Assembly (NCBI GenBank): GCA_024402835.1
Contig: JAKSSZ010000008.1
Location: forward strand, 1-13,302
DNA length: 13,302 nt
Source: Alphaproteobacteria bacterium
Lineage (GTDB): Bacteria; Pseudomonadota; Alphaproteobacteria; Rs-D84
Direction of reading: 5' to 3'
Position 1 is the first letter of the stretch, and every line of letters starts with the position of its first letter. This document shows, one piece after another, positions 12,519 through 13,302 of this stretch. Made by a program: the position numbers and the translations under genes. The notes below the pieces were generated by a model. It searched no databases, was not told where the DNA came from, and saw only the letters and a list, made by a program, of their open reading frames with translations.

Positions 12519-13302
12519 TTGTGCATGGTTTTTTAATTTTTTCATCAGGATTTGATACTTTGCCATATAGTTTCCCAGAAGTATCTTTACAAACATATAC
12601 TAATTGAGCAACAGCGGTATCTGTATTTTTCATTTCCGAGAAATTTGTATTTATTGCCACAGCTAAATCGCCAACATTTGGTTTTGCTTTGGCATCAACA
12701 AATACAAAAGATTTAGCAGGAATAAAATTACCAGTTCTTTTTGTATTTGGTATAACGGCATAAATATGTGAATTACCTTCTAATTCAACAGGAGCACTAA
12801 TCATATTTTCGTCAGATTTTACAAATTTTAATGCAATATATTGCTGTCCTGTTAGCTTATCGTCACTACCAAATACAGGTATCAATTTTTTACGTGCATT
12901 ATCATATAGTTGTGCACCATATAAACCATCATGAAAATCTAAACCAGAACGAGGATTAGTAGGATTTAAAACAGATTTTACACGTTCTTTGGTTTTATTA
13001 ATTTGTTTGTTTAATTCCCCAGATTTATATAATGTGGCAATTTTATCAAACAATTCTGTTGTTGATAAACCGAATGCTTTTGCCAAAATGTCTATTTCGT
13101 TTTCATAAACTTCACGTTGTCCAACTTCAATTTTATGGTATACGGACAAAGTCATTTTTGATGCTTTTGCGGCTTCTTCTATGGTTTTATTTGATTGTTG
13201 TCTGATTTTACGTAAACCACTACCAAAAATTTTTAATCCGCTATCTTAGTTATCTACCAAACGACGTGTTATTTCAGATTGCCATTTGTTTGCCCCTTCG
13301 TC
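12514..13302 (-). pseudogene. XRE-type HTH / S24-like regulator with in-frame TAA, cut by window end
   Basis: From the right edge the minus strand reads DEGANKWQSEITRRLVDN, then TAA (13246-13248), then DSGLKIFGSGLRKIRQQSNK and on to TAA at 12514. The helix-turn-helix spans SGLRKIRQQSNKTIEEAAKA, SKMTLSVYHKIEVGQREVYE and ILAKAFGLSTTELF, a typical XRE domain. A start at ATG 13155 (MTLSVYHK) would lose its first two helices. No ATG, GTG or TTG lies between the TAA and the HTH, so the stop probably breaks a longer gene. The C-terminal part (VELEGNSHIYAVIPNTKRTG, FIPAKSFVFVDAKAKPNVGD) resembles the LexA/S24 peptidase fold, but the catalytic Ser of GxSM is not seen, so cleavage is unlikely. It resembles a phage-type or conserved repressor. 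The other view, two adjacent genes, would need an ATT start. Confidence 0.65.

Noticed and set aside
1..13302. tRNA or rRNA genes and insertion sequences
   Set aside because: I saw no cloverleaf with a T-loop consensus, no rRNA segments, no transposase and no terminal inverted repeats with target duplications.

Overview
The window is AT-rich (roughly 30% G+C by eye) and gene-dense. It looks like a host-associated or otherwise streamlined alphaproteobacterium. The strongest pointer is LpxI, the lipid A UDP-2,3-diacylglucosamine hydrolase typical of Alphaproteobacteria. PriA, a TrmA/RlmD-type RNA methyltransferase, BirA and a VirB11 ATPase add the core of a Gram-negative cell. The order cannot be fixed from this sequence alone.

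Layout. 1-93 is the tail of a gene entering from the left. 86-664 (-) is an unrecognised basic protein, divergent from priA (819-3011, +). A terminator cluster separates priA from a lysine-rich, histone H1/HctB-like repeat protein (3076-3384, -). About 300 bases of very AT-rich DNA follow. Next come birA (3701-4384, -), interrupted by an in-frame TGA, and an overlapping small winged-helix gene (4356-4772, -). At about 4894-5086 (+) there is a candidate small RNA. It has a near-consensus promoter, several hairpins, two large pyrimidine-rich loops and a terminator, and is much richer in G+C than its surroundings. Then an RlmD-like methyltransferase (-) and lpxI (+) diverge from one shared promoter core.

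6961-9263 is the most accessory-looking part. An M.EcoRI-family adenine methyltransferase overlaps a one-chain DUF262+HNH nuclease: a candidate restriction-modification or defence pair without an EcoRI-type nuclease. To its right are a small membrane protein, then an operon (-) of a lipoprotein, a lipoprotein-anchored trigger-factor-like FKBP and a 47-residue zinc-ribbon protein. These diverge from a virB11-family ATPase (+). The right end holds two damaged minus-strand genes: an unknown gene with a frameshift, and an XRE/S24-like regulator with an in-frame TAA that runs off the window.

Two patterns cut across the genes. First, five genes (priA, the winged-helix gene, lpxI, the membrane protein gene, virB11) have a sigma70-like promoter whose -10 box ends 6-7 bases before the chosen ATG. 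That predicts leaderless mRNAs. Most other genes have a purine-rich Shine-Dalgarno sequence. Second, the rlmD/lpxI and lipoprotein/virB11 divergent pairs share the near-palindrome TTGATTCAA, which supplies overlapping -35 boxes to both directions. The CU-rich loops of the candidate small RNA are complementary to Shine-Dalgarno sequences, so it could act on the second class of mRNA only; that is inference.
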